Positions 46,900 to 56,259 of a stretch of DNA of 64,000 nucleotides are shown one piece after another (within the stretch, counting starts at the first letter, position 1; every line of letters starts with the position of its first letter). The translations under genes were made by a program, and so were the position numbers. The DNA is taken from the NCBI GenBank assembly GCA_900470805.1, contig UCCA01000015.1, positions 1-64,000 on the forward strand, in the 5' to 3' direction. This DNA comes from Hyphomicrobiales bacterium (lineage in GTDB: Bacteria > Pseudomonadota > Alphaproteobacteria > Rhizobiales > Rhizobiaceae). The notes beneath the pieces were generated by a model. The model saw nothing but the letters and a program-made list of their open reading frames with translations, was not told where the DNA came from and did not search any database.

Positions 46900-47160
46900 T
46901 CAACGTGGGCAACGCGCTTCGTAGCGGCGGCCGTAACGGTCGCGGTAGACGCAATAGCCGCGGCGTTCGACCGACTGGCCGATCAGAGCGCCTGCAAGGC
47001 CACCGGCCACGGCGCCAACGGCTGCGCCACCCCAGCTATGGCTGATCGCGCCGCCGATGAGGGCGCCGCTGCCTGCGCCGATCGCGGTTCCCTGCTCCGT
47101 CGCGGTGCAGGAAGCCAGTGCGCCGACCAGGGCACCAATGAGGACAATCTTCTTCATCAT
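46900..47160 (-). CDS. Glycine-zipper lipoprotein
   Basis: 86 residues. Lipoprotein signal with lipobox 'GALASC', then a glycine-zipper membrane motif 'GTAIGAGSGALIGGAISHSWGGAAVGAVAGGLAGALIG' and a short basic, Cys-containing tail ('YCVYRDRYGRRYEARCPR'). This is the YMGG/SlyB-like class of outer-membrane stress lipoproteins. A second ATG codon (position 2) is an equal start. It follows the DUF3309 gene by 27 nt, so it shares its EcfG-like promoter. Confidence 0.88.
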   Translation of the reverse strand: MMKKIVLIGALVGALASCTATEQGTAIGAGSGALIGGAISHSWGGAAVGAVAGGLAGALIGQSVERRGYCVYRDRYGRRYEARCPR

Positions 47161-47187
47161 GACATTTCTCCCAGGTTATTCGGGCGC

Positions 47188-47343
47188 TTAGATCCGGCCC
47201 ATGAGTACAAGAATGATAATAATGACCAGAACTAGCCCCAAGCCGCCTGAAGGTCCATAGCCCCAACCGCGGCTATAGCCCCAATTCGGCAAAGCGCCGA
47301 GCAAAAGCAGAATAAGGATAATGAGAAGTATTGTTCCAAGCAT
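47188..47343 (-). CDS. DUF3309 small membrane protein
   Basis: 51 residues with two hydrophobic stretches ('MLGTILLIILILLLLGALP' and 'GLGLVLVIIIILVLMGRI') around a Gly/Trp/Tyr-rich middle, typical of DUF3309. Function unknown; members are often part of the general stress regulon. A longer upstream extension of the frame is not conserved and crosses the promoter. Precedes the glycine-zipper gene. Confidence 0.85.
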   Translation of the reverse strand: MLGTILLIILILLLLGALPNWGYSRGWGYGPSGGLGLVLVIIIILVLMGRI

Positions 47344-48034
47344 ATCCGGTGACCTCAGCGCATTACGAGTTTGAATGAGCGAGAAACACGCAAAGGTGAT
47401 TTTTGTTCCGCAGATATTTTCCAACGGGACAATAATTCTGTAGCCGACATCAAACCGGGTGCCGATTATCCATATCGGCACCAGACGACGTGCGTGCCAA
47501 AGGATGCAATCGTCCATATGGTTAAAAATTCATTTAAATACAATATGTTGGCGTGAACATATCAGGAAAACTGCGCAGTCTCTGATTCGTCTGCTGTTTG
47601 TTCCGGCTTTGATCGAGGCGCGAACTGGATAGCCAGCCTGTATCGATAACGCACCAGTCGGCCGCGTATCCAAAGCACGGCGCCTCCGTGAAGACCATCT
47701 GGACCAGGAAAACGCCAACGCAATCTATGCGCGACCCTTCCGATTCAGCATCTGGTGGAAAAAAGTGATTCAAAATCAATACTTAGCCGTGAACAAACAC
47801 TGAATCATCCAGAGTCAGCGATTCGTCTCCGATTCGTTCCCCAGCTGTTCCGAATCGTTATGCGCGCATTCTGCAAGCTATTCGCGCAGTCGAAAACTGG
47901 CCGCCAAATGCACATCGGCCCTTGCGTTTGAGCGATCGGCTGTCCATGTGTTGTCTGCTTCCGATCCGAAGCTTGATTTATCTCCGGGGCTCTCTCGCCC
48001 CGTCTGCAGGACAAAGACGCTGACATCGCAGCCC
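47344..48034. other. Gene-poor stretch with degenerate direct repeat
   Basis: About 690 nt, lower in GC than the flanks, without a supported gene. It holds an EcfG-like promoter (47385-47409, minus) and two diverged copies of a ~65-nt segment (about 47537-47605 and 47773-47850) sharing CGTGAACA, GATTCGTCT and GTTCC in the same order. Short frames here have no family character. The helicase start may extend up to 47948. Confidence 0.5.
47385..47409 (-). promoter_or_regulatory. Candidate EcfG/RpoE2 promoter of the DUF3309 operon
   Basis: On the minus strand GGAAC-N16-TGTT, against the rhizobial EcfG consensus GGAAC-N16-CGTT. About 40 nt upstream of the start codon at 47343, an ideal distance. 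Confidence 0.6.
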
Positions 48035-51000
48035 ATGATATTGAGCGGCCGCGGCGTGACCGCGGTGCTCGGCCCGACCAACACCGGCAAGACGCATTAT
48101 GCCATCGAGCGCATGGTTGCGCACGGCACCGGCATCATCGGCCTGCCATTGAGGCTGCTGGCGCGTGAGGTCTACAGCCGCGTCGTCGAGAAGGTCGGCG
48201 TGCAGAATGTCGCGCTGGTAACCGGCGAAGAGAAGATCTCGCCGCCCAAGGCCCGCTTCTCTGTCTGCACCGTCGAAGCCATGCCGCGCGAGACCAAGGC
48301 CGCTTTCGTCGCCATCGACGAGGTCCAGCTGGCCGGCGATCTCGAGCGCGGCCATATCTTCACCGACCGCATCCTGCATCTGCGCGGCCGCGACGAGACG
48401 TTGCTGCTTGGCGCCGGCACGATGCGGCCGATCCTGCAGCACCTGCTTCCCGGCATCACCGTCATCGAGCGGCCGCGCCTGTCGCACCTGCTCTATGCCG
48501 GCCAGAAGAAGATCACCCGCCTGCCGCAGCGCTCCGCCATCGTCGCCTTTTCCGCCGACGAGGTCTATTCGATCGCCGAACTGATCCGCCGCCAGCGCGG
48601 CGGCGCCGCCGTCGTGCTCGGCGCGCTCAGCCCGCGCACCCGCAATTCGCAGGTGGAACTCTACCAGCAGGGCGACGTCGAATATCTGGTCGCGACGGAC
48701 GCGATCGGCATGGGCTTGAACCTCGATGTCGATCACGTCGCCTTCGCCCAGGACCGCAAATTCGACGGATACCAGTTCCGCAATCTGAATCCCGCCGAGC
48801 TCGCCCAGATCGGCGGCCGCGCCGGTCGGCATCTGCGCGACGGCACGTTCGGGGTCACCGGCCATGTCGATCCCTTCGACGAGGAGCTGGTGCAGCGGAT
48901 CGAGGGCCACCACTTCGACAACGTCAAGGTTTTGCAGTGGCGCACCACCGACTTCGACTTCACATCCATTCAATCATTGCGGGCAAGCCTCGAGACCGCG
49001 CCGCGCATCGCCGGCCTTACCCGTGCTTTGCCGGCTGTCGATCAGCAGGCGCTGGAGCAACTGTCGCGCTATCCCGAGATCCGTGATCTCGCCGACACGC
49101 CGGCGCGGGTCGAGAAGCTCTGGGAAGCTTGCGCGTTACCGGATTACAGGCGCATTACCCCGGCACAACATGCCGATCTTATTGCCACCCTCTTTTCCGA
49201 TCTCGTGCGCTATGGCACGGTGAATGAGAACTTTCTTGCCGAACAGGTACACCGTGCAGACCGAACGGACGGTGAAATTGACACGCTTTCGGCGCGAATC
49301 GCGCAGATAAGGACGTGGACCTATGTATCGAATCGGCCCAGTTGGCTTGCCGATCCGACACACTGGCAGGAAAAGACGCGGGAAATCGAAGATCGATTGT
49401 CCGATGCGTTACATGAAAGGTTGACGAAACGCTTTGTTGATCGCAGGACATCTGTGCTCATGAAGCGCCTGAGAGAGAATGCGATGCTGGAAGCTGAAAT
49501 CAGTGTAAATGGCGATGTCTTTGTTGAAGGACATCATGTGGGGCAGTTGTCCGGTTTCCGGTTCACGCCTGTATCGGGAGCGGATGGTCCGGACGCAAAA
49601 GCGGTCCAGACGGCTTCGCAGAAGGCGCTTGCTTTGGAATTTGAAGCCCGTGCGGCGCGTATCCACGCGTCCGGCAATAGCGATCTGGTGATCGGCGCCG
49701 ATGGCGTGATCCGCTGGATCGGCGACCCCGTGGCGCGCCTGCTCGGCACCGAGCATATCATGCGTCCGCGCGTGCTTCTGCTTGCCGACGAGCAGCTTAC
49801 CGGCAATGCGCGCGACCATGTCGCCGCTCGCGTCGAGCGCTTCGTCAATCATCATATCAGCACGGTCCTGAAGCCGCTCGACGATCTGTCGCGCGCCGAG
49901 GACCTGCAGGGCCTGGCCAAGGGCCTGGCGTTCCAGCTGGTGGAAAATCTCGGCGTTCTGTTCCGCCGCGACGTGACCGAAGAGGTCAAGTCGCTGGACC
50001 AGGACGCGCGCGCCTCGATGCGGCGCTACGGCGTGCGCTTCGGCGCTTATCACATCTTCGTACCGGCCCTTCTGAAGCCGGCGCCGGCCGAGCTCATCAC
50101 CCTGCTCTGGGCGCTGAAGAACGACGGCCTCGACAAGCCGGGCTACGGCGACCTCATTCCGGTGCTGGCCGCCGGCCGCACCTCTGTCGTCACCGATCCG
50201 ACCTACGAGCGCACCTTCTACAAGCTCGCCGGCTTCCGTTTCCTCGGCAAGCGTGCCGTGCGCGTCGATATTCTCGAGCGCCTGGCCGACATTATTCGTC
50301 CGCTGCTGCAGTGGAAGCCCGGCCAGCCGAACCGTCCGGAAGGCGCCTATGACGGTCGCCGCTTCACCACCACGACGGCGATGCTCTCCATCCTCGGCGC
50401 GACGCTCGAAGACATGGAAGAGATCCTCAAGGGTCTCGGCTATCGCGCCGATGCCGTGAAGCCGGAAGAGGCATCCGCCTATCTGGCCACGCAGGACGCG
50501 TCGTCTGCTCCTGCCGCTACGGCCGTGGAGACCGTTGTCGCAGCAGCGGCTGAAGAGGGTGCCGATCACGACGACGCCGACAGCGCATCCGAGGAAGCAT
50601 CGACGGAAACGCCGGCTGCAGCTGTAGAGGCGCCTGTTGCCGAAGCCGCCGTTGCCGAGACAGCGGCAACCGAAGCCGCCGCACCGGAAGCCGTTGCCGA
50701 AGCAGCACCTGCTGCCGACGCCGCGGAAACGGAGGAGCCGAAGCCGGTTCTGCTGTGGCGCCTCGGCGGACGCACCGACAACAACCAGCGTCAGGCACGT
50801 GGCCATGGCGATCGCCGTGGCGGCGAACGTCAGGGCCAGGGTGAACGGGGTCAAGGTGAGCGCGCTCAGGGCGAACGTGGCCAGGGTCAGGAACGTCAGG
50901 ACCGCGGCCATCGTCGCCAGGGTGGCGAAGGCGAAAACCGCGACGGCAACCGCCCGAACCGTGGCAAGGATGGCGGCAAGCCGCATCAGGGCCGCAACGG

Positions 51001-51181
51001 TGAGCGCGGTGAGCGCAACGACCGTGGTGGCGACCGCAAGGATCGTAACGACCGCAACAACAACCGCGGCGGCGCCCAGCCGCTGCGCTTCGAGGCAAAG
51101 CCGCCGCGCAAGGAGAAGCCGATCGATCCAGATTCGCCTTTCGCCAAGCTCGCTGCCTTGAAGGAGCAGATGAAGAAGTAA
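48035..51181 (+). CDS. SUV3-like RNA helicase with long low-complexity tail
   Basis: 1048 residues from ATG 48035; GTG at 47948 is an alternative and neither has a clear ribosome-binding site. Superfamily 2 helicase of the mitochondrial SUV3 type: Walker A 'GPTNTGKTHYA', motif II 'AIDEVQ', motif VI 'QIGGRAGR'. A large C-terminal domain follows to about residue 830. Then an Ala/Glu-rich stretch (about 835-905) is followed by an Arg/Gly/Gln/Asn/Asp-rich tail (about 915-1030) with repeated GERGQGE-like units, likely RNA-binding and disordered. Probably acts in RNA decay. It starts an operon with the S4 gene, 3 nt downstream. Confidence 0.9.
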   Translation: MILSGRGVTAVLGPTNTGKTHYAIERMVAHGTGIIGLPLRLLAREVYSRVVEKVGVQNVALVTGEEKISPPKARFSVCTVEAMPRETKAAFVAIDEVQLAGDLERGHIFTDRILHLRGRDETLLLGAGTMRPILQHLLPGITVIERPRLSHLLYAGQKKITRLPQRSAIVAFSADEVYSIAELIRRQRGGAAVVLGALSPRTRNSQVELYQQGDVEYLVATDAIGMGLNLDVDHVAFAQDRKFDGYQFRNLNPAELAQIGGRAGRHLRDGTFGVTGHVDPFDEELVQRIEGHHFDNVKVLQWRTTDFDFTSIQSLRASLETAPRIAGLTRALPAVDQQALEQLSRYPEIRDLADTPARVEKLWEACALPDYRRITPAQHADLIATLFSDLVRYGTVNENFLAEQVHRADRTDGEIDTLSARIAQIRTWTYVSNRPSWLADPTHWQEKTREIEDRLSDALHERLTKRFVDRRTSVLMKRLRENAMLEAEISVNGDVFVEGHHVGQLSGFRFTPVSGADGPDAKAVQTASQKALALEFEARAARIHASGNSDLVIGADGVIRWIGDPVARLLGTEHIMRPRVLLLADEQLTGNARDHVAARVERFVNHHISTVLKPLDDLSRAEDLQGLAKGLAFQLVENLGVLFRRDVTEEVKSLDQDARASMRRYGVRFGAYHIFVPALLKPAPAELITLLWALKNDGLDKPGYGDLIPVLAAGRTSVVTDPTYERTFYKLAGFRFLGKRAVRVDILERLADIIRPLLQWKPGQPNRPEGAYDGRRFTTTTAMLSILGATLEDMEEILKGLGYRADAVKPEEASAYLATQDASSAPAATAVETVVAAAAEEGADHDDADSASEEASTETPAAAVEAPVAEAAVAETAATEAAAPEAVAEAAPAADAAETEEPKPVLLWRLGGRTDNNQRQARGHGDRRGGERQGQGERGQGERAQGERGQGQERQDRGHRRQGGEGENRDGNRPNRGKDGGKPHQGRNGERGERNDRGGDRKDRNDRNNNRGGAQPLRFEAKPPRKEKPIDPDSPFAKLAALKEQMKK

Positions 51182-51184
51182 TCC

Positions 51185-51589
51185 ATGAGCGGGGAGACAC
51201 AGCCACAAAGCGGTTCGCGCCAGCGCATCGACAAATGGCTGTTCTTCACGCGCATGATCAAGTCGCGCTCGCTGGCGCAGGCACAGATCCAGTCTGGCCA
51301 TGTCCGCATCAACGGCGAGCGCGTCAATCAGCCCAGCCATCAGATCAAACCCGGCGACAAGATCGAGCTTTCGCTGGATCGCCGCGATATCGTTCTCGTC
51401 GTCAGGTCGGGTGGCCACCGGCGCGGGCCCTTCGAGGAGGCGCGGCTGCTCTATGAGGACGTCAGCCCGACAGCGGAAGACAAGAAGAAGCTGACGCCCT
51501 ACGAGCAGGCGACCCGCGACGTCGGCACCGGAAGACCGACCAAGAAGGAACGGCGCGCAATCGACAGGCTGATGTCCGACGAGGATTAG
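51185..51589 (+). CDS. S4-domain RNA-binding protein (Hsp15-like)
   Basis: 134 residues. S4 fold at the N-terminus ('[51 protein letters not shown]') and a charged C-terminal tail ('[27 protein letters not shown]'). Hsp15 of E. coli binds stalled 50S subunits; a similar RNA or ribosome role is likely. Begins 3 nt after the helicase stop, so translation is probably coupled. Confidence 0.92.
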   Translation: MSGETQPQSGSRQRIDKWLFFTRMIKSRSLAQAQIQSGHVRINGERVNQPSHQIKPGDKIELSLDRRDIVLVVRSGGHRRGPFEEARLLYEDVSPTAEDKKKLTPYEQATRDVGTGRPTKKERRAIDRLMSDED

Positions 51590-51783
51590 AAAACTGTCTC
51601 TCAGGCGCCGGGTTTCGTGATCGCTTTATTCTTGAATTCCGGCGACAAAGTCGATACTTCACAAGCAACTTGCCGGATGGCGTGGCAGTATCCCAGACTG
51701 ATCATGTCGTTTCTCTGGCCAGGGGAAAGGCGCGACGTTCCAGGTTGCCCGGCCCCGTCTGCGTAAAAATCCTGGAGTTCTTC

Positions 51784-52122
51784 ATGACCTATGTCGTGAC
51801 CGACAACTGCATCAAGTGCAAATACACCGATTGCGTTGAAGTGTGCCCCGTCGACTGCTTTTATGAAGGCGAAAATTTCCTCGCCATCAATCCGGATGAG
51901 TGCATCGACTGCGGCGTTTGCGAGCCGGAATGTCCCGCCGAGGCGATCAAGCCCGATACGGAGCCGGGCCTCGACAAGTGGCTGAAGATCAATGCCGAGT
52001 ATGCCAGCCAGTGGCCGAACATCACCGTCAAGAAAGACGCGATGGACGAAGCCAAGGAGATGGACGGCGAGACCGGAAAGTTCGAGAAGTACTTCTCCGA
52101 AAAGCCGGGCTCGGGCGATTGA
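51784..52122 (+). CDS. fdxA: 7Fe ferredoxin FdxA
   Basis: 112 residues, the exact length of the alphaproteobacterial [3Fe-4S][4Fe-4S] ferredoxin. Cysteines: '[18 protein letters not shown]' and '[12 protein letters not shown]'. Cytoplasmic electron carrier. Start at 51784 (MTYVVTDNC); the frame is open further upstream but without similarity. Confidence 0.95.
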   Translation: MTYVVTDNCIKCKYTDCVEVCPVDCFYEGENFLAINPDECIDCGVCEPECPAEAIKPDTEPGLDKWLKINAEYASQWPNITVKKDAMDEAKEMDGETGKFEKYFSEKPGSGD

Positions 52123-52517
52123 TCTGCCTGTGATACTATAGTCCAATATGCCGGTTGAAATCCGGCCTGGCGGGCCTGAGATATGCACGACTCGTGTGGG
52201 CGACCTGTGTTGCCCGCATGACTCACATGCAGTAAATTATTGATTTCCTCATATTTTTGTGGTAAGTTTCCCACACTGTTCCTTTTGCGGCATCACGGAT
52301 GCCCCAAACCACCACGAAAGCAAACAAATCCAAACGCGATAACCGTGACATATCATCATCTTGAGCTGTCAGGCCCAAGATCGCGTGTCTGAATATGCTT
52401 GCTTCTCCCCGGTGGGACCAGAAGTAAAGTCACCCGACGGATCCGACCGTCTCATCCGGGCCTGACTGACCCGGCTCCGGCTCCTGCCGGAAGCGTAACA
52501 GGGAGTTTTTGACAAGA
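52123..52517. other. Intergenic region before carD
   Basis: About 395 nt with no supported gene. It carries a small stem (GCCGG-TTGAAAT-CCGGC near 52152) behind fdxA and a long untranslated leader for carD ending in GGGAG. No riboswitch class was recognised. Confidence 0.5.
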
Positions 52518-53093
52518 ATGACGATCCAGCAGAAAAAGCCTTCAGCAGCACGCCATGGTTTCAAGACCGGTGAATCGATCGTGTACCCCGCTCATGGCGT
52601 CGGTACCATCAGTACAATCGAAGAGCAAGAAGTCGCCGGCATGAAGCTCGAACTTTTTGTAATCGATTTCGAGAAGGACAAGATGCGCCTGAAGGTGCCG
52701 GTCGCAAAGGCCATGAGCATTGGCATGCGCAAGCTTTCCGAAACGGATTTCGTCGAGCGTGCATTGAAGGTTGTGCAAGGCAAGGCGCGCGTCAAGCGCA
52801 CCATGTGGTCCCGCCGCGCGCAGGAATACGATGCGAAGATCAACTCCGGCGATCTGATCTCGATCGCTGAAGTCGTTCGCGATCTCTATCGTGCCGAAAA
52901 CCAGCCGGAGCAGTCCTACTCCGAGCGTCAGCTGTACGAAGCCGCCCTTGACCGCATGGCGCGCGAAATCGCCGCCGTCAACAAGCTGTCGGAAACGGAA
53001 GCTGTCCGCCTCGTCGAAACGAACCTGAACAAGGGTCCGAAGCGCGGCAAGGCAGTCGAGGAAGACGAAGCACAGGAAGAAGAAGCGGCCTGA
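52518..53093 (+). CDS. carD: CarD-family transcriptional regulator
   Basis: 191 residues. CdnL/TRCF RNA-polymerase-interacting Tudor-like domain at the N-terminus ('FKTGESIVYPAHGVGTISTIEEQEVAGMKLELFVIDFEKDKMRLKVPV', about 15-70), a helical DNA-binding C-terminal domain ('SETDFVERALKVVQGKARVKRTMWSRRAQEYDAKINSGDLISIAEVVRDLYR'), and an acidic tail (EEDEAQEEEAA). It stabilises open complexes at rRNA and housekeeping promoters. Start at 52518 after GGGAG; TTG 9 nt upstream is the alternative. Confidence 0.94.
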   Translation: MTIQQKKPSAARHGFKTGESIVYPAHGVGTISTIEEQEVAGMKLELFVIDFEKDKMRLKVPVAKAMSIGMRKLSETDFVERALKVVQGKARVKRTMWSRRAQEYDAKINSGDLISIAEVVRDLYRAENQPEQSYSERQLYEAALDRMAREIAAVNKLSETEAVRLVETNLNKGPKRGKAVEEDEAQEEEAA

Positions 53094-53114
53094 TTTCAGG
53101 TTTTCTTCTCATCA

Positions 53115-53144
53115 AAAAACCCGGCCATCGTGCCGGGTTTTTTA
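53115..53144 (+). terminator. Rho-independent terminator of carD
   Basis: AAAAAACCCGGC / GCCGGGTTTTTT around CATCGT; symmetric A/T tails. Confidence 0.92.
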
Positions 53145-53146
53145 TT

Positions 53147-53171
53147 GGAACTTTTTCCGCGATGTCGCGTT
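53147..53171 (+). promoter_or_regulatory. Candidate EcfG/RpoE2 promoter upstream of rpoH2
   Basis: GGAAC-N16-CGTT, a perfect match to the rhizobial EcfG consensus, directly after the carD terminator. The rpoH start lies ~300 nt further on; nothing else in the 380-nt gap looks like a gene, so a long leader or a small RNA is implied. Confidence 0.7.
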
Positions 53172-53473
53172 ATCTGGTTGTCACTGCGGACTTCCAGGGG
53201 AAAGCAATTTCGCTGGAGGTCCGATTTTCATGTCAACATGCGACGAGGAGCGGATCATGCCTTCCCCATCTTGCCACTTCGGCAAAGTGACAAAAATGGT
53301 CCGGGCCCACTGCATGACCAACACATAGCAGTAACTAGGGCCTCCTTCTGAGACGTCCAGAGTTCGAGGCCTTCATATCTTCAAGCCATGAAATTTGATC
53401 CGGTCGGCAACGTCCGGAAGCAAGCATTGTTTGCCCTTTTCGGGGGCTAAAAGCCTGAGCTCAGGAGACCGAT

Positions 53474-54337
53474 ATGAAAAATATGTCTGCAGATCGGCGC
53501 ATGATAAAGATCGCCATGGCGGCTCCTTATCTTGCCCGCGAAGAAGAGCATGACCTCGCGGTCCGCTGGAAACACAATGAAGACCGCGGCGCGCGCAACC
53601 AGATTGCCATGGCGCATATGCGTCTTGTCATCTCCATGGCCGCCAAATTCCGCAACTTCGGGCTGCCGATGAGCGACTTGGTACAGGAGGGCTATGTCGG
53701 CCTTCTGGAAGCCGCCGCCCGCTTCGAACCGGAGCGTGACGTACGTTTCTCGACCTATGCCAGCTGGTGGATCCGTGCCTCGATTCAAGACTATATCCTT
53801 CGCAACTGGTCGATCGTTCGCGGTGGCACCAGTTCGGCGCAAAAAGCGCTGTTCTTCAACCTCCGCCGCCTGCGCGCCAAGCTTGCCAAGGGCGACACGC
53901 AGCTGACGCTGCAATCCATTCACCAGGAAATCGCGGCCGCTCTCGGCGTCAGCCTCAACGACGTGCAGACGATGGATGCGCGCCTGTCGGGCAACGACGC
54001 TTCGCTTCAGGCGCCCTCCGTATCGGGCGATGCCGACAGTGCCGAGAAGATGGATTTTCTCGTAAGCAATGAGCCGCTCCCCGACGAACAGGTTACCAAC
54101 ATGATCGACGGCGAACGTCGTCGTGTCTGGCTGGCCTCGGCGCTGACGCATCTCAACGAACGCGAAATGAAGATCATCAGTGCCCGCCGCCTGGCGGAAG
54201 ACGGCGCGACGCTGGAAGAGCTAGGCGCCGACCTTGGCATCTCCAAGGAACGCGTTCGCCAGATCGAAAGCCGCGCCATGGAAAAGCTCCGCACCGCGCT
54301 CGTCACCGCCGATCCCTACATGGGCGTTTCGAACTAA
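53474..54337 (+). CDS. rpoH: RNA polymerase sigma-32-type factor RpoH2
   Basis: 287 residues. Sigma-70 region 2 ('LVQEGYVGLLEAAARFEPERDVRFSTYASWWIRASIQDYILRNWSIVR'), the RpoH-box-like 'QKALFFNLRRLR', and region 4 'GATLEELGADLGISKERVRQIESRAMEKLR'. In Sinorhizobium and Rhizobium a second RpoH (RpoH2) is controlled by the general stress sigma factor, which agrees with the upstream EcfG-type promoter. A terminator follows. Confidence 0.95.
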   Translation: MKNMSADRRMIKIAMAAPYLAREEEHDLAVRWKHNEDRGARNQIAMAHMRLVISMAAKFRNFGLPMSDLVQEGYVGLLEAAARFEPERDVRFSTYASWWIRASIQDYILRNWSIVRGGTSSAQKALFFNLRRLRAKLAKGDTQLTLQSIHQEIAAALGVSLNDVQTMDARLSGNDASLQAPSVSGDADSAEKMDFLVSNEPLPDEQVTNMIDGERRRVWLASALTHLNEREMKIISARRLAEDGATLEELGADLGISKERVRQIESRAMEKLRTALVTADPYMGVSN

Positions 54338-54447
54338 ACGTAATTCCGGGAAACCCGCAAAACGGTTTTCGGTCAGGAATGCCGACAGACACAGGGATAG
54401 AGCGGAATCGGTCTATCCAGAGAGATTACTCCCCCAGTGATGTGACT

Positions 54448-54476
54448 GGCCCGGCGCAAGCCGGGCCTCTTTTTTA
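54448..54476 (+). terminator. Rho-independent terminator of rpoH2
   Basis: Perfect 8-bp stem GGCCCGGC / GCCGGGCC around GCAA, followed by TCTTTTTT. It ends at the 3' end of the convergent M48 gene. Confidence 0.88.
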
Positions 54477-56045
54477 TTCGGAGATGATCTTCACGCGGTC
54501 GCCAGGCGCCACCGACGCGCCTGTCGGAAGCGCGTTGATGAGCTTGAACAGATCGAGCTTGCGATCGGTTCCCATCATCCGCGCCGCGAGCGTCGTGATG
54601 TTGTCGCCCGGCTGCACCGTCAGGACCCGGATCCGCAGCGGCTTCAGCGATGCCGCCTCGGCTGGCGTCATGCGCCGGAAGCTCGACCGTAGCACATCGG
54701 CGGTCGACTGCAGCGCGGCGCTGCCCTTCGGCACGGCCGTCAAGAAACGGAAGATCTGCGAATTGTTGCGCACCACCGTGACGTCGAAATCCCAGCGATC
54801 GGCGCTTGCGCGCGCGGTCGCCGCTTCCATGCCATTGACGGTGATCTGCTTGATGGTCGAAGGATCGAGACCCGTGACCCAGCCGCTGGAAATATAGTTG
54901 GTCAGTGACTGGTTCTGGTTGTCGGCGACACCGTCGAACCGGACGGCAATGTCGCCTGGGCCGGTTGCCATCACCGCTTCGACCTTGTTGTCGATCTTGA
55001 AATCCGGCGGCACGTCGAAACGGATGCCGAGCCCGCCGTGAAGAAATGTCTGTCCGCGGACATAGCCCTCTTCCGGGCTGTCGCCGTAAAGCAGGCCGTC
55101 GATGCCGTCGAGATAATAGCCGCGCCCGGTATCGCCGACCTTGCCTTCCTGCCCGAAGGCACGCGCATGATCGCGCGCCAGTTCGATGCGCTGCGCCGAG
55201 TTCGGGTGGCTGGAAAGGAAGTCGAGGCTCTGGTCGGCATCGGGATCGACCGACATGAACCGGCTGTAGCCCGCCATCGAATCCAGGAACCGTCCGGCCG
55301 CGTAAGGGTCGTAGCCGGCTTCGCCAAGCATGCGCACGCCGATCACGTCGGCCTGCAACTCCTGCTGCCGCGAGAAGGCCGCGAGCCTGAGTTTGCCGCG
55401 CGCCAGCGCCTGTTTGCCGGCGATATCGCTCGACAGAACTTCGGCGACGACGCGGCTGGCAATGACTTCCGCCTCTTCGCGCTTCTGCCGCTCGATTCCG
55501 TGGTTGGCGGTGACGTGGCCCATCTCGTGCGACAGCACCGCCGCCACTTCTGAGGCGTCGTTGGCAAGCGCCAGCAGGCCGCGCGTGACGTAGAGATAGC
55601 CGCCCGGCAGCGCGAAGGCGTTGATCGCAGGCGAATTCAGGATGGTGATGCGGTAGGACTGGCTGGGGTTTTCAGACACTGCCGTAAGCGCCCCGGCAAT
55701 GCGCGCCACCAGACGTTCGGTCTTCGCGTCCTTGTACTCGCCGCCATAGCTGGCAACGATGCGCGGATGCTCGCGCGCGCCCATTGCCGCACGCGGATCG
55801 TTCTTCTGCACCTCGTCGACAATCTGCGGATTGGACGATGGGCCGACACTTGGCTGATAGGATTGTTCGAGCGCCGATTGGCATCCGTAAAGCGCCACGC
55901 TCGCAGCAGAGACGATCGACGCCCGCCGTGCCCAGCGGCACGCTGCGAAGAACACATCACTGGAAGGCGCGGTCAGTTTCCACGTCGTCATGCGGTCCAG
56001 TCTGGCTCTCCGAGTCATCGCGCTTCTCGGCCGGCGCGCCTTCAT
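54474..56045 (-). CDS. M48-family metalloprotease lipoprotein with LysM-like C-terminus
   Basis: 523 residues. Hydrophobic N-terminus with a lipobox-like 'VALYGC'; zinc site HEMGH in 'AAVLSHEMGHVTANHG' and the third ligand Glu in 'QQELQADVIGVRML'. The C-terminal ~60 residues ('RVLTVQPGDNITTLAARMMGTDRKLDLFKLINAL') resemble a LysM peptidoglycan-binding domain. This is the BepA/YfgC-type periplasmic quality-control protease class. The start is uncertain (56045 or 55991). Confidence 0.88.
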   Translation of the reverse strand: MKARRPRSAMTRRARLDRMTTWKLTAPSSDVFFAACRWARRASIVSAASVALYGCQSALEQSYQPSVGPSSNPQIVDEVQKNDPRAAMGAREHPRIVASYGGEYKDAKTERLVARIAGALTAVSENPSQSYRITILNSPAINAFALPGGYLYVTRGLLALANDASEVAAVLSHEMGHVTANHGIERQKREEAEVIASRVVAEVLSSDIAGKQALARGKLRLAAFSRQQELQADVIGVRMLGEAGYDPYAAGRFLDSMAGYSRFMSVDPDADQSLDFLSSHPNSAQRIELARDHARAFGQEGKVGDTGRGYYLDGIDGLLYGDSPEEGYVRGQTFLHGGLGIRFDVPPDFKIDNKVEAVMATGPGDIAVRFDGVADNQNQSLTNYISSGWVTGLDPSTIKQITVNGMEAATARASADRWDFDVTVVRNNSQIFRFLTAVPKGSAALQSTADVLRSSFRRMTPAEAASLKPLRIRVLTVQPGDNITTLAARMMGTDRKLDLFKLINALPTGASVAPGDRVKIISE

Positions 56046-56259
56046 GGCGTCCCGGTCGTCTTCATGAATGGTCAACAGGCGTTTGTCCCCGTTTTTGCAG
56101 TGCACAATCGAGGACCCAAGTCTCTGCTGTAGCTGATTTCCGCATCGGTTGCATAGCGAAACTCTGCCTAAATATGGTGCCTTAGTACTTTAGCAAGCCC
56201 AACATGGTTAAGGAGTTCATTGGGTCGCTGCAAATTATGGCGAAAGTGCCGTTGCGCTG

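Noticed and set aside
47534..47779. Possible 81-codon gene on the minus strand
   Set aside because: No ribosome-binding site, no family features, and it lies across the degenerate repeat.
49409..51418. 669-codon minus-strand frame opposite the helicase tail
   Set aside because: Low-complexity complement of the helicase C-terminal region; the plus-strand protein is supported by motifs and operon structure.
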